Positions 8,183 through 16,855 are shown, counted from the stretch's first letter. The stretch is 36,930 bases of DNA from an uncultured Granulosicoccaceae bacterium (GCA_937922945.1 CAKZUP010000003.1:70498-107427); one strand, 5' to 3'. Notes: a model not told the origin generated them from the letters alone. Translations and numbers: made by a program.

Positions 8183-9442
8183 ATGTTGTGTAAAACGAAT
8201 CCAAAAAATGCCGCGCGGCACCGACTCTCACTGTTTACGGGCTTGCTGTTGCCAAGCTCAACGCTGGCGGCTACATGTCTGATGCTCGCCTTCTTTGCAG
8301 CAGACAACATTGCACTGGCGCAGAACACCGACTCCAACCAATCTGTTGATGGCGTGTCCTTGGAATCTGTAGAGCAGGAGATACTGTCAACCGCCGAGCG
8401 ACTCAAAAAACTAGACGAAGAGATTCAAGCCAGCCGGGAACTCAAAACCAAGCTAGACGAAGCTCTGCGCTCAACCAGCGAGCAAGTTCAAGAGCGTAGC
8501 AACCGTATCAAGGGGCTTGATAACGATATTGCCAAATACAATTCACAGCTGGACAAGCTCGACGCACAAATCCTGCTTGAACAAAATAACGTTGTGCATC
8601 GAAAGCAAAAACTGGCAGAGACCATCCGGCAATCACAACAGGTAACCGCTGGTCGTGGGCTCAAAGTCGTGCTTCAAAACGATAACCCGGCACTGGCTGA
8701 CCGACTTGGTGTTTATACGGCATATTTTCTTGCAGCACAGCAACGCGCAATTTTTGAACAACAGGCCGCTCTGCAACAGATCGACGAGGCCCGCAAAGAG
8801 GCCTTGAAAAACCGTAATTGGCTAAATCACATTAAAAAGAAGGCGAGTAGCCAACATGCGTCGTATAAGACTCAAGCAGATCAAAATAAGCAGTCCTTAG
8901 ATAAGGTCAACACGCAGATCACCAGCAAAACCCGGACGGTGGCGCAGCTCAAACGTGATCAGGTACGTTTACAAACCTTAATGGAGGAGCTTCGTGCCGC
9001 TCAGGTTGCACGATCAGGGTATTTTTTGGCGGGACAAGGCAGTTACCCGCTTCCTGTGAACGGGGTCATTGAGGCACAGTTCGGGGACATTAAATCGGTT
9101 GGCAAACTGCGTTGGAACGGTCATTTCATCGCTGCGAAGCGCAATGCGCCCGTTAAAGCCATAGCGGACGGAAGCGTGGTTTACAGCGACTGGCTGCAGG
9201 GATTTGGCATGTTAGTCATTCTCGACCATGGTGACGGCTATATGACGCTGTACGGTGGGAACCGGGAAGTAGCGGTGAAACAGGAAGATTGGGTTGAATC
9301 AGGTTCAACAATTGCAACTGTTGGAGATTCCGGCGGTCAGAAAACCAGCGGCGTTTATTTTGAAATTCGTCACAACGCGAGGCCAATTGACCCAAAAGAC
9401 TGGATTGTGGCCAAAAACAACGTCAAGAGTGCCATGAAGTAA
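8183..9442 (+). CDS. envC: Murein hydrolase activator EnvC, degenerate LytM/M23 domain
   Basis: A 419-residue exported protein. It has a signal peptide (basic N-terminus, hydrophobic stretch, likely cleavage after ADNIALA), a long coiled coil at about residues 55-280 rich in Lys, Glu and Gln, and a C-terminal LytM domain. The LytM domain follows E. coli EnvC closely (VKAIADGSVVYSDWLQGFGM, HGDGYMTLYG, VYFEIR). The zinc ligands of active M23 enzymes are missing (RWNGHFI near the first site), as expected for an activator of AmiA/AmiB amidases in septum splitting rather than a hydrolase. A TTG at 8150, three nt after the preceding stop, could start a protein 11 residues longer. The ATG at 8183 is preferred for its compact signal peptide, though neither start has a good ribosome site. 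The ctpA gene follows, a common arrangement. Confidence 0.92.
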   Translation: MLCKTNPKNAARHRLSLFTGLLLPSSTLAATCLMLAFFAADNIALAQNTDSNQSVDGVSLESVEQEILSTAERLKKLDEEIQASRELKTKLDEALRSTSEQVQERSNRIKGLDNDIAKYNSQLDKLDAQILLEQNNVVHRKQKLAETIRQSQQVTAGRGLKVVLQNDNPALADRLGVYTAYFLAAQQRAIFEQQAALQQIDEARKEALKNRNWLNHIKKKASSQHASYKTQADQNKQSLDKVNTQITSKTRTVAQLKRDQVRLQTLMEELRAAQVARSGYFLAGQGSYPLPVNGVIEAQFGDIKSVGKLRWNGHFIAAKRNAPVKAIADGSVVYSDWLQGFGMLVILDHGDGYMTLYGGNREVAVKQEDWVESGSTIATVGDSGGQKTSGVYFEIRHNARPIDPKDWIVAKNNVKSAMK

Positions 9443-9673
9443 CGGATTTACGCCGGAAAAACGGTAGACTTGCCAAATAATCAATGGTTTCTGGCGCAAC
9501 TTTATATAACCGCCAGTGCCAAGTAGCTTGCCGAACAAACGGGCTTTGATCGTGCATAAGCATTTTCGTGCATGGTACGAATACCGTGATGCGACAGACC
9601 AGAGCCACCGATGTTGTCATCATCGCGCTCAACGAAAGCCCACATAAATGCGTTGTATTGGGAGCCAAAAATA

Positions 9674-10996
9674 ATGACCGTAAAATCACGACCAATTGCA
9701 ATGGTGCTGCTGGGCACTGTACTGGGCGCCTCGCTCACACTTGGCCAGGGCGTCTGGGCAACGCGCAATAGCAGTGAACTTGCATTGCCTTTAGAGCAAA
9801 TGCGCACGTTCACCGATGTGTTCTCCAGAATTAAAAACGATTATGTAGAAGAAGTCAGTGATGAAGAGCTACTCGAATATGCCATTCGCGGCATGCTTAA
9901 CGGCCTGGATCCACACTCTGCCTATCTGAACACCGAGCAATACAACGAACTTCGCATTGGTACCACTGGCGAATTTGGTGGCTTGGGTATTGAAGTGGGA
10001 ATGGAAGATGGTTTTGTTAAGGTTGTCTCGCCTATCGACGACACGCCTGCGCAACGTGCCGGAATGCAAACAGGTGATTTAATTATCCGACTCGACGATA
10101 CGCCGGTAAAAGGTTTGTCGTTAAACGATGCCGTAAAACTGATGCGCGGCAAGCCCGGCAGCATCATTAGCCTCACTGTTATTCGTGAAGGTGAAGACAG
10201 ACCCCTGACAATCGATATCAAACGCGACATCATTAAAGTCACCAGCGTGAAAAACAGAATGCTGGAGGACAATTACGGATACGTGCGTATATCCAATTTT
10301 CAAACCAAAACTACAGCCGACATGCTCAAAGCCATTCGCAGCCTGAAAAAAGAATCCGGCGGTTCACTCGATGGCTTGGTGCTCGATCTTCGTAACAACC
10401 CGGGCGGTGTTTTATCCGGTGCAGTAGGCGTATCAGATGCGTTTCTAAACGATGGCATGATTGTCTACACCGATGGCAGAGATGAAGACAACAAGTTACG
10501 TTATGACGCAACCCAAGGTGACATTCTCGATGGAAGCCCACTGGTTGTATTGGTGAACGGTGGTTCAGCATCAGCATCAGAAATTGTTGCTGGTGCCATG
10601 CAAGACCATAACCGCGCCATTATTATGGGTAGCAAAACCTTTGGTAAAGGCTCTGTACAAACCATTCAGGACCTGCAAACCGGTGGCGCTGTAAAACTCA
10701 CCACATCACGTTACTTCACACCAAATGGCCGCTCTATTCAGGCACTGGGTATTGAACCGGACATTAACAATAAGCCGGGTACCTGGAATAAACCTGAAGA
10801 AGAGTCTGACTATAAGCCGCTTACCGAGTCGAATCTTTCTGGCCACTTGAGCGGTGAAGACGAACCAACCGCTGAAGAGAAAAAGGCCGAGGAAGAAGAG
10901 AAGAAGGCGGATAACTTAGTCTTTGACGACTTCCAGCTTTACGAAGCGCTCAACCTACTTAAAGGTTTAGCAATATTGAAAAAGCAGGAGAGTTAG
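9674..10996 (+). CDS. ctpA: Carboxy-terminal processing protease CtpA (S41 family, PDZ)
   Basis: A 440-residue periplasmic serine protease. It has an N-terminal signal or anchor helix (residues 5-25), a PDZ domain at about 98-185 with GGLGIEVG, and an S41 catalytic core. The catalytic Ser-Lys-Gln set is S300 in GGSASASEI, K325 in FGKGSVQ and Q329; the 25-residue Ser-Lys spacing is typical. These proteases trim or degrade envelope proteins and in other bacteria control peptidoglycan hydrolases. The ATG at 9674 is chosen over 9611 because GGGAG lies 9 nt upstream and it directly precedes the signal helix. The C-terminus is rich in Glu and Lys (about residues 402-415). It lies 231 nt after envC, likely in the same functional group. 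Confidence 0.93.
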   Translation: MTVKSRPIAMVLLGTVLGASLTLGQGVWATRNSSELALPLEQMRTFTDVFSRIKNDYVEEVSDEELLEYAIRGMLNGLDPHSAYLNTEQYNELRIGTTGEFGGLGIEVGMEDGFVKVVSPIDDTPAQRAGMQTGDLIIRLDDTPVKGLSLNDAVKLMRGKPGSIISLTVIREGEDRPLTIDIKRDIIKVTSVKNRMLEDNYGYVRISNFQTKTTADMLKAIRSLKKESGGSLDGLVLDLRNNPGGVLSGAVGVSDAFLNDGMIVYTDGRDEDNKLRYDATQGDILDGSPLVVLVNGGSASASEIVAGAMQDHNRAIIMGSKTFGKGSVQTIQDLQTGGAVKLTTSRYFTPNGRSIQALGIEPDINNKPGTWNKPEEESDYKPLTESNLSGHLSGEDEPTAEEKKAEEEEKKADNLVFDDFQLYEALNLLKGLAILKKQES

Positions 10997-11130
10997 TTCG
11001 GTTACTGGAACTGTCAGATGTCATCGGAACTTTCCACACTTTAGGCGCCGATCGCAGTATGCCATGGGTGGAAAGCTGGAAAAATCGATTCCATGATTTT
11101 GAACTAACCGTTCTTTCCAAACACGAGTAA
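10963..11130 (+). other. Open frame of 55 codons without a normal start, possible gene remnant
   Basis: This plus-strand frame overlaps the last codons of ctpA in another frame and runs to a TAA at 11128-11130. The product after the overlap looks protein-like (ELVRLLELSDVIGTFHT, then MPWVESWKNRFHDFELTV), but there is no upstream ATG, GTG or TTG in a sensible place. The only internal ATG gives about 22 residues. It may be the end of a decayed gene or chance. I do not recognise it. Confidence 0.2.
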
Positions 11131-11157
11131 TGCGATGGGGTGAATTAGTGCAGGTCC

Positions 11158-11189
11158 AAAAAAAGCACACCGTGCAGGGCCGGTGTGCT
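11158..11189 (-). terminator. Rho-independent terminator for the csbD-like gene
   Basis: On the minus strand an 8-bp perfect stem (AGCACACC with GGTGTGCT, 10-nt loop) is followed directly by seven T residues (11158-11164 as A on the plus strand). It lies about 70 nt downstream of the csbD-like stop. It has no T-tract in the plus direction, so it is not a clear terminator for ctpA. Confidence 0.8.
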
Positions 11190-11258
11190 AACGCTTAATT
11201 ACATTATGGCTTTACTCATTTAACGGTTATTTTACAGCCGATAAACAATGCCTGACAT

Positions 11259-11459
11259 TTAGCCCAGATCTCGAGCCATGGCATCCACTTCTTCCCTCGC
11301 TTCTTCTTTGGTTTTTCCATACTTTTCCTGAATTTTTCCTTCTAAGCGTTCGCGATTGCCAGCGATTTGGTCCATTTCATCGTCAGTCAGATCACCCCAC
11401 TTTTCCTGCATTTTTCCCTTAAATTGTTTCCAGTTACCTTCAATTTGATCCCAGTTCAT
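11259..11459 (-). CDS. CsbD-family stress protein (YjbJ-like), cytoplasmic
   Basis: A 66-residue, highly charged protein with the CsbD signature: [16 protein letters not shown] at the N-terminus, then [17 protein letters not shown], then [14 protein letters not shown]. Members are abundant, stress- or stationary-phase-induced proteins of uncertain function (E. coli YjbJ, B. subtilis CsbD). There is no signal peptide. A strong ribosome site (AGGAG, 6 nt spacing) fixes the ATG. The leader contains a possible hairpin (ATGGTTT and AAACCAT, 11471-11491). A second, exported paralogue is encoded next to it at 11696-11974, pointing to local duplication. Confidence 0.92.
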   Translation of the reverse strand: MNWDQIEGNWKQFKGKMQEKWGDLTDDEMDQIAGNRERLEGKIQEKYGKTKEEAREEVDAMARDLG

Positions 11460-11513
11460 TTGCGTCTCCTATGGTTTTTTGTTGAAACCATGATACTTGG
11501 TTGGTAATTTAGC

Positions 11514-11539
11514 TTGATACGCACAGTTTGATACGCACA
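11514..11539. repeat. 12-bp direct repeat upstream of the csbD-like gene
   Basis: TTGATACGCACA occurs twice, at 11514-11525 and 11528-11539, about 55-80 nt upstream of the csbD-like start. The 14-nt offset puts the copies roughly one and a third helical turns apart. It could be a regulator binding site, but nothing identifies the regulator. Confidence 0.45.
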
Positions 11540-11695
11540 AGGTTGTTAAATAGCTATCAACCAACGACTCAGAACAGCTATGGTGTCCCCTAATTTGGGG
11601 CGTTCACTCGCTTAATAAGTCAGCCACTGGCCTATCGCGCGCAGGCAAATGCTCACCTGCGACAGTTGTATTGATCACTAATGTAAGAGTAAAAC

Positions 11696-11974
11696 CTAGC
11701 CGCTAAGACCCAGTGAGTCAGCCCATTTGTCTGCCTGCTCTTCTGCTTCTTCCTGAGCCATGCCGTATTTTTTCTTGAGGGTACCAATTAGTTGATCCCT
11801 GTTGCCAGTGAGCTGATCGACTTCGTCATCGGTCATATCACCCCACATCTCAGTGATCTTCCCTTTGAACTGATCCCATTCACCTTCGATTTGCATCCAG
11901 ACACCATCATCGGCAAAAGCGGGTGCTGCTGAAAGGCCCACCACCACTGCGGTAGCCATGAGTAACTTCTTCAT
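11696..11974 (-). CDS. Exported CsbD-family protein
   Basis: A 92-residue protein: an N-terminal signal peptide (MKKLLMATAVVVGLSAAPAFA, cleavage before DDG) followed by one CsbD domain closely matching its neighbour (MQIEGEWDQFKGK, WGDMTDDEVDQLTGNRDQL, KKKYGMAQEEAEEQ). An upstream in-frame ATG would add 23 residues in front of a perfectly good signal peptide and is rejected. The chosen ATG at 11974 has AGAGGA 8 nt upstream. Known CsbD proteins are mostly cytoplasmic, so a secreted copy beside a cytoplasmic one suggests that the same unknown stress role is served in both compartments. That is inference. Confidence 0.88.
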   Translation of the reverse strand: MKKLLMATAVVVGLSAAPAFADDGVWMQIEGEWDQFKGKITEMWGDMTDDEVDQLTGNRDQLIGTLKKKYGMAQEEAEEQADKWADSLGLSG

Positions 11975-12003
11975 AACAAATTCCTCTTGATATTTTTTAA
12001 AGC

Positions 12004-12020
12004 GAAGTATCGAATACTTC
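12004..12020. promoter_or_regulatory. Palindrome upstream of the exported csbD-like gene
   Basis: A perfect 7-bp inverted repeat with a 3-bp centre (GAAGTAT-CGA-ATACTTC) lies 30-46 nt before the start codon. It resembles a dimeric repressor operator in form, or could be a leader hairpin. No regulator can be named. Confidence 0.4.
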
Positions 12021-12213
12021 ATGGCCAATAATAATAAGCACAAACTTCAATCGGGTATCGCTTGTAAGATTTTCACCGGAATTTAAAAAAATTACCTATG
12101 CGTGATTTACTGGCTGTCACAGGAGAATCGCTGCAATGCTTTTCATCAACCAGTTATACGTTAGCTTTACCGGTGCTGAAAAGTTTCGCCGAAGAGGGCA
12201 GTTATAACAATAC

Positions 12214-14517
12214 CTATTGATTAGAAACAACGGTATCAGGTTGGGCGCTTATGAAGAAAAAAAGACATGTACCTTTGCCAACCTCTGACTCAGCCCATAA
12301 CCGTCCTTTGTGGTGATCGATAATTCTTTGTGCGATTGACAATCCGATTCCATTACCATCACCATACTTTGAGCGAGGATGCACCCGCTTGAAAAGCTGG
12401 AAAATATCCTCAAGATATTCGTTAGGAATGCCAATGCCGTTGTCTTTTACATAGAAAATATCCTTGGCATGATTCCTCTTCAGATGCTCTATCGCCTGTT
12501 GATTCAGTTCTGGTTTGATTACGCCAAACTCAATAACCAATGGGTCTTCACTCGCATATTTTATAGCATTACCCAACAGATTCTGTAATACCTGAACCAT
12601 CAACACATCATCTACCCATGCGTCGGGTAACTGTTCCGGGCGTCGTATATCCACCGTCTTTTCGTTAAAGCGAGAGCTTAGCGACTCAAGCGCTTGGTCG
12701 AAGAGACGATCCATCGATTGCATCCTTCGTTCTAATGGGGAGTTGCTAATCTCTGCAAAACTCAACAGCGAGTTAGTAAGCTCGTTTCCCCGCGACGCCA
12801 AGGCGTTCATTACGTCAAGCTTGCGACGCATTTCGTCGTCCAACTGATTCTGGTGATCCTGTATGAAGAAGCTAACGTAGTTCTCGATACCACGCAGCGG
12901 CTCTTTCAGATCATGAGCCGCGACTTCGGCAAAGATTTGCAAGTCGTTATTGCTTGTTTTCAACAGCTGATTCAAACTGGCGACTTCTTCCGTCCAGTCG
13001 ACGATTAAATGAAGTATTGCCCGACGCATGGTCTCAGCGACCGTAACCTCAGTGCGGGTCCAGTGCCGGCTCTGGTCGTAAACCGTTTCTGCCCACTCTG
13101 AGAAAGACTCGCGCGGAGCCAGCCGATCGACCCCGTCTACTCGTTGAACTATTTTCTCCGGTCGTCCTGCCCAGCTAATGGTGTTAATAACCTGTTTAAG
13201 GAAACAAAATAAGAACTGACGGCGCCCCCTAGCGATCTCGATAACCAGAACACCTCGGATATCATTTTCCCACTCATAAGCCAGAGGGTATTCTTTACCT
13301 ATTTGGTGAGACACCAGAACATCGTTTGAATCGTTCTGCTTCAACCAGTCTGCGAACGCGATGATCTGTTCCTCAGAAGGAGTCTCCCCGACCACACTTA
13401 GTACATCCCCGGCAATAGATGCAGCACCGTCGGCGTTGACCAGGCTACTCAAATTGGGCAGGTGTCGAAAAGCACCGTCGACGAAGGGGACAGAATTAAC
13501 CATAAATCCGAGTAACTGTCTCTCTATATCTTGCAAGCGAACCAGCTCGCGTGCCTGCTCAGCCTCTTCAAGTTGTAATAGCATCAATGAAAACGTCGTA
13601 CCCAGAAGTTCACAGGCTTTGCGCACGTGGTAACTAACGAACCGTTCCGAGCCGTGGTGACAGGCTATGAGCCCCCATAGCTGATCGTTGTCCATCAATG
13701 ATATGGACATTGAAGCCCCTACCCCCATGTTTCTGAGGTATTGCAGATGAATTGGAGAGACTGATCGCAAATGACTATCAGACATGTCGAACGGCATCGG
13801 GATCTTACTCGAACGTGACGCCGTGAGTGCTACGGCTTCATAGTCGCTACTGATAATGCAGCGAACATGATTACGACAATAAAGCTTGCGCGCTTGCGCT
13901 GGTATGTCTGACTCAGGGTAGTGTAATCCAAGATAGGGTTCCCAACCCTCCTTAACGCTCTCAGCAATTACCTCACCATGCAAATCAGGATGAAACCGAT
14001 AGACCATGACGCGATCAAATCCGGTAATCGCTTTCACCTCACGCGCGACCGCGTCAGCGAGTTCGACGACCGTTTCCTGTCGGCCTAACCTGGAAAGCAA
14101 ACCCTGTATGGATAATAGGTCGATAGACACCTGCCCTACCCTTACATTGTCGCCGCGGCCGTTATCGAGCTCAAGTAATAACGAATGTTCAGTGAGCCGT
14201 AGCCGGGCATCGAATGTCATGGGTTGCTCGGGCGTGCCCAGACTCAACGCAAAGGCCGTCTCAACATCATCACCTTGCAACGCATCCGCGTGGGACCTCA
14301 ACAGCTGGATATTTTCAGAGCTGAGCAAATTATCAATGGACTGAGAAACGATTTCGCCAATGGGGCGATCGAATAGAATGCTGCAGTTATCACTCGCAAC
14401 ACCCACTGTCAGCGATGGTATTTCCAACCCGAGAAAATAACCGCAGGGTTGAATAGCGTCAGGTATGTGGATGGGCTCCTGATCACAATTGAGAAGTGTG
14501 ACATCTGGTTCGCTCAT
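12214..14517 (-). CDS. bphP: Bacteriophytochrome histidine kinase (PAS-GAF-PHY-HisKA-HATPase)
   Basis: A 767-residue red/far-red light sensor kinase. The biliverdin-attachment Cys of bacteriophytochromes is present (C11 in NCDQEPIHIP). The PAS domain is at about residues 8-115. The GAF domain, about 130-310, has GEVIAES, SDIPAQARKLY, HLQYLRNMGVGAS and ACHHGS. The PHY domain, about 320-500, has the tongue motif PRESF. HisKA has the phosphorylated His in AAHDLKEPLRG. The ATPase has an intact N-box (NLLGNAIKY), DNGIGI and GNGIGLSIA. There is no attached receiver, so the single-domain regulator at 14752 is the likely partner. The start overlaps the stop of the preceding bphO remnant (ATGA), and the ribosome site (GGGAG) lies inside that remnant. 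One oddity is that the usual QPHG near the chromophore site is QPCG. Confidence 0.95.
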   Translation of the reverse strand: MSEPDVTLLNCDQEPIHIPDAIQPCGYFLGLEIPSLTVGVASDNCSILFDRPIGEIVSQSIDNLLSSENIQLLRSHADALQGDDVETAFALSLGTPEQPMTFDARLRLTEHSLLLELDNGRGDNVRVGQVSIDLLSIQGLLSRLGRQETVVELADAVAREVKAITGFDRVMVYRFHPDLHGEVIAESVKEGWEPYLGLHYPESDIPAQARKLYCRNHVRCIISSDYEAVALTASRSSKIPMPFDMSDSHLRSVSPIHLQYLRNMGVGASMSISLMDNDQLWGLIACHHGSERFVSYHVRKACELLGTTFSLMLLQLEEAEQARELVRLQDIERQLLGFMVNSVPFVDGAFRHLPNLSSLVNADGAASIAGDVLSVVGETPSEEQIIAFADWLKQNDSNDVLVSHQIGKEYPLAYEWENDIRGVLVIEIARGRRQFLFCFLKQVINTISWAGRPEKIVQRVDGVDRLAPRESFSEWAETVYDQSRHWTRTEVTVAETMRRAILHLIVDWTEEVASLNQLLKTSNNDLQIFAEVAAHDLKEPLRGIENYVSFFIQDHQNQLDDEMRRKLDVMNALASRGNELTNSLLSFAEISNSPLERRMQSMDRLFDQALESLSSRFNEKTVDIRRPEQLPDAWVDDVLMVQVLQNLLGNAIKYASEDPLVIEFGVIKPELNQQAIEHLKRNHAKDIFYVKDNGIGIPNEYLEDIFQLFKRVHPRSKYGDGNGIGLSIAQRIIDHHKGRLWAESEVGKGTCLFFFISAQPDTVVSNQ

Positions 14518-14749
14518 GACTCCCTTGTTCCCTCATGATGTACGTAATGTGTTTGAAACCAACGTTCCAGACCACAAAACATTACTTCTGCCGATTCAGC
14601 GCAGGACACACGTTGGTCAGCGGTAGGTTTATGTGCGTTGCACCAACGCATGAAAGCACTCCAACGCGAAGTACCGTGATGTCCATACGCCGTGTAGCGT
14701 CCCTCAACTGTTGAATCAGTGTATCCGGGGCGGCTTGTGATGTAGTCAT
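14514..14749 (-). pseudogene. Probable heme oxygenase (bphO) remnant with an internal out-of-frame deletion
   Basis: Between the response regulator and the phytochrome lie 236 bp that do not form one frame. The left part starts with an ATG two nt after the regulator's stop and reads like the N-terminus of a bacterial heme oxygenase (LIQQLRDATRR). A second frame then reads like the C-terminal helix of the same family (RWSAFMRWCNAHK, then ESAEVMFCGLERWF) and stops in an ATGA overlap with the phytochrome start. Both ends keep operon-style coupling, but in different frames. A whole enzyme would be about 190-200 residues, so roughly 370 bp appear to be missing, with the junction near 14675-14690. 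Family resemblance is from memory of conserved positions. A novel 55-residue protein (14582-14749) is the alternative. Confidence 0.6.
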
Positions 14750-14751
14750 GT

Positions 14752-15180
14752 CTACAGTACTTTTGGAGCAACAGCAATATCGAACCAATATTGGTTAGTG
14801 AAGTGAATCATCTCAGACAAGCTCTCAAAGCTAATAGGCTTTCGCAGAAAGGAATTTGCACCGTTGGCATATACTTTAGTGACTTCGATAGCTGAAGTCG
14901 TTGAGCTCAACACGACAACGGGGATTGATTTTAAATGCTCTGAACTCTTCAGCGATACCAGTACATCACGACCGTCCATGCCAGGCAGATTCAGATCTAA
15001 AATAATCAATCGGGGTAGTTCCGGCTTAGTCTCGGTATCGTCTTGCACAATCAAGTTGAGATGTCGAAGCGCATCGTCGCCAGTCTCGAACCATGTCACT
15101 GAGTGATTCGGGTTAGAGACAGAAAACGCTCGAGTGATCGCCTCAGCGTCTACAGGGTTATCTTCAATCAGAAGAATCAT
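14752..15180 (-). CDS. Single-domain response regulator (CheY/Rcp1-like)
   Basis: A 142-residue receiver domain with no output domain. The acidic pair is in LIEDNPVD, the phospho-acceptor Asp in ILDLNLPGMDG, the switch Thr in VVLSSTTS and the conserved Lys in LRKPIS. The insert and length fit the Rcp1-type regulators that take phosphate from phytochrome kinases. The ATG at 15180 gives the standard MILLIEDN start. The frame extends to an ATG at 15234 overlapping the upstream kinase by 17 nt, which is possible but gives an atypical 18-residue leader. The gene sits between a REC-kinase and the phytochrome, so it probably relays between them. Confidence 0.88.
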   Translation of the reverse strand: MILLIEDNPVDAEAITRAFSVSNPNHSVTWFETGDDALRHLNLIVQDDTETKPELPRLIILDLNLPGMDGRDVLVSLKSSEHLKSIPVVVLSSTTSAIEVTKVYANGANSFLRKPISFESLSEMIHFTNQYWFDIAVAPKVL

Positions 15181-15217
15181 CTTTGTAAAACTCGCATAGA
15201 ATCTGTTGTAAATACCG

Positions 15218-16408
15218 TCATACCTTTGAATCATCCAGGATGATGGGAGAGCGTATGCCTAACAGCGATTCTTCGATATACGTGCTGAATAATATAAAGA
15301 ATCGTGCACCTCCGGTTGGGCTGTTGTCGGCATATATTTTCCCATCCAGCCTTTCCATCAGTCGATCACAGATTGCGAGCCCTAAACCGGAGCTACGTAC
15401 TCCTCCTTCAGGATTCGCATCCGATGCTACTGACTGGGCCTGCCAAAGGGGCTCGAACATATTTTCAAGCGTCTCTGGGTTCAAGCCTCTTCCGTTATCG
15501 ATGATAACGAGACCGGCCAGCGGCCGAGACTTATCGCGCTTATCGACTGCCGCTCGTATCTCAATCACCGGTAACTCGCTGCGGCCATGCTCTAGCGCAT
15601 TGTCGACAATATTCTGCACAACCTCACTGACAACTTGATGATCCGATATGACAGTGGGAAGTATTTCTACTTGAACGTCAATTCCCCGCGCTCTCAATGT
15701 AGGCTGGAATTGTCTTATAACCTCATTGACTGGCAGGGAAAGGTCGAGCACCGCACCTTCAAATAAGTCACCCTCATTCAGCACAAGACGATGCAGACTC
15801 TCCAGCGTTTCTCGAAGCTGAGTGTATGCCTCAGTTACGCTGTCAAAAGCTGCCGAAAATCCTTGCGAGTCTTTGTCATTAATGCTCATCCTGCACATAT
15901 CCACATTGAGACCTAACGATGTAAGCGGTCTTCTAAGATCGTGGACTACAGCATTGACAAAGGTGCTCAGATTTTCCAACCGTTCGCGACTGCCTTGTTC
16001 CAGCCGTCGGCGATAGAGAGCATCCTTGATCGCCTGCAATAAACGTTCGGAAGTGAGCCCTGTCTTCACCACATAATCGTGAGCTCCCAGCTTTAAGGCT
16101 TCAACCGCTGTACGCTCGCTGCCTTGGCCTGTAACCACTAACACGGCAGCATTTATCCGTCTGGGTGAGCGCGAGAGTTCAGCTAAAAAACTCAGACCGT
16201 CAAGGTCGGGGAGACGGTAGTCGAGCAGCACGCAGTCTGGTGGGGTTTCAATGCAATAATCGAAGGCCTCTTTTCCAGTCTCTACGAACGAAATGCAATT
16301 TGGCGAAAATCCAGCTTTTAGCAGCAGACGCTGAAGCAAATCTCGATCAATAGGGTTATCTTCAACAATCAGGATACGATTTTCGGTGAGCGACTTGCGT
16401 ACTTCCAT
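15218..16408 (-). CDS. Receiver-histidine kinase (REC-HisKA-HATPase)
   Basis: A 396-residue cytoplasmic kinase with its receiver at the N-terminus. REC at about residues 10-130 has VEDNPID, the phospho-Asp in LLDYRLPDLDG and Lys in VVKTG. HisKA at about 145-215 has the phospho-His in VVHDLRRPLTS. The ATPase domain at about 255-375 has an intact N-box (NIVDNALEH), DNGRGL and SSGLGLAI. There is no membrane segment or separate sensor domain, so its input is probably phosphorylation of the receiver, as in relays downstream of phytochromes. It is first of the four genes read towards bphP and ends 37 nt before the next start. A GAAAGA ribosome site precedes the ATG. Confidence 0.92.
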   Translation of the reverse strand: MEVRKSLTENRILIVEDNPIDRDLLQRLLLKAGFSPNCISFVETGKEAFDYCIETPPDCVLLDYRLPDLDGLSFLAELSRSPRRINAAVLVVTGQGSERTAVEALKLGAHDYVVKTGLTSERLLQAIKDALYRRRLEQGSRERLENLSTFVNAVVHDLRRPLTSLGLNVDMCRMSINDKDSQGFSAAFDSVTEAYTQLRETLESLHRLVLNEGDLFEGAVLDLSLPVNEVIRQFQPTLRARGIDVQVEILPTVISDHQVVSEVVQNIVDNALEHGRSELPVIEIRAAVDKRDKSRPLAGLVIIDNGRGLNPETLENMFEPLWQAQSVASDANPEGGVRSSGLGLAICDRLMERLDGKIYADNSPTGGARFFILFSTYIEESLLGIRSPIILDDSKV

Positions 16409-16855
16409 ATTGATCTTTCGTTTATCAGTCCAAGGAGATGCTCACATAGCGTGCGCGTCCGCTTGTGCTGCAGGTATTCAGGGCGGATTGAGTTCCAGCT
16501 ACACCACATAAACCGAACAGCCCAGTCATTTCAAGTTAGCGATGTTCTGATCCGGTTACCACGTCGAGCGTACTATAGTCGCAGCCCCTCTTCAAGCGCG
16601 CAACGTGCCCAATGCCACAAGTTGTAAATAGGTTAAAGATTTTACAATTGGCAGTCACAGCCGCGCTTCTGCAGGATAATAGTGTTGGTAACGTTTTGCG
16701 TGCAAGCAGCGCGTGTAACAGCGGCCGCAAACTTCTATTAGTGTGCCCGCCTATACAGAGCGTCACATATGGACAGAGAGAGCTTGGCCTGTGCAGGATG
16801 TAGTGGACACGACGCTCCCATACAATGAGACCTGAAAGATGATTAGACAATCCCG
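16409..16855. other. 447-bp divergent intergenic region, no gene seen
   Basis: This gap separates the minus-strand phytochrome operon from the plus-strand hybrid kinase and must contain both promoters. I found no convincing coding frame; the short frames present lack ribosome sites and protein character. I could not identify a clear sigma-70 promoter or operator by eye. Confidence 0.5.

Noticed and set aside
14582..14749. Stand-alone 55-residue protein between the response regulator and bphP
   Set aside because: Only its first 20 or so residues look conserved; the rest is better explained as out-of-frame reading after a deletion in a heme oxygenase gene. Kept as the alternative in the pseudogene entry.
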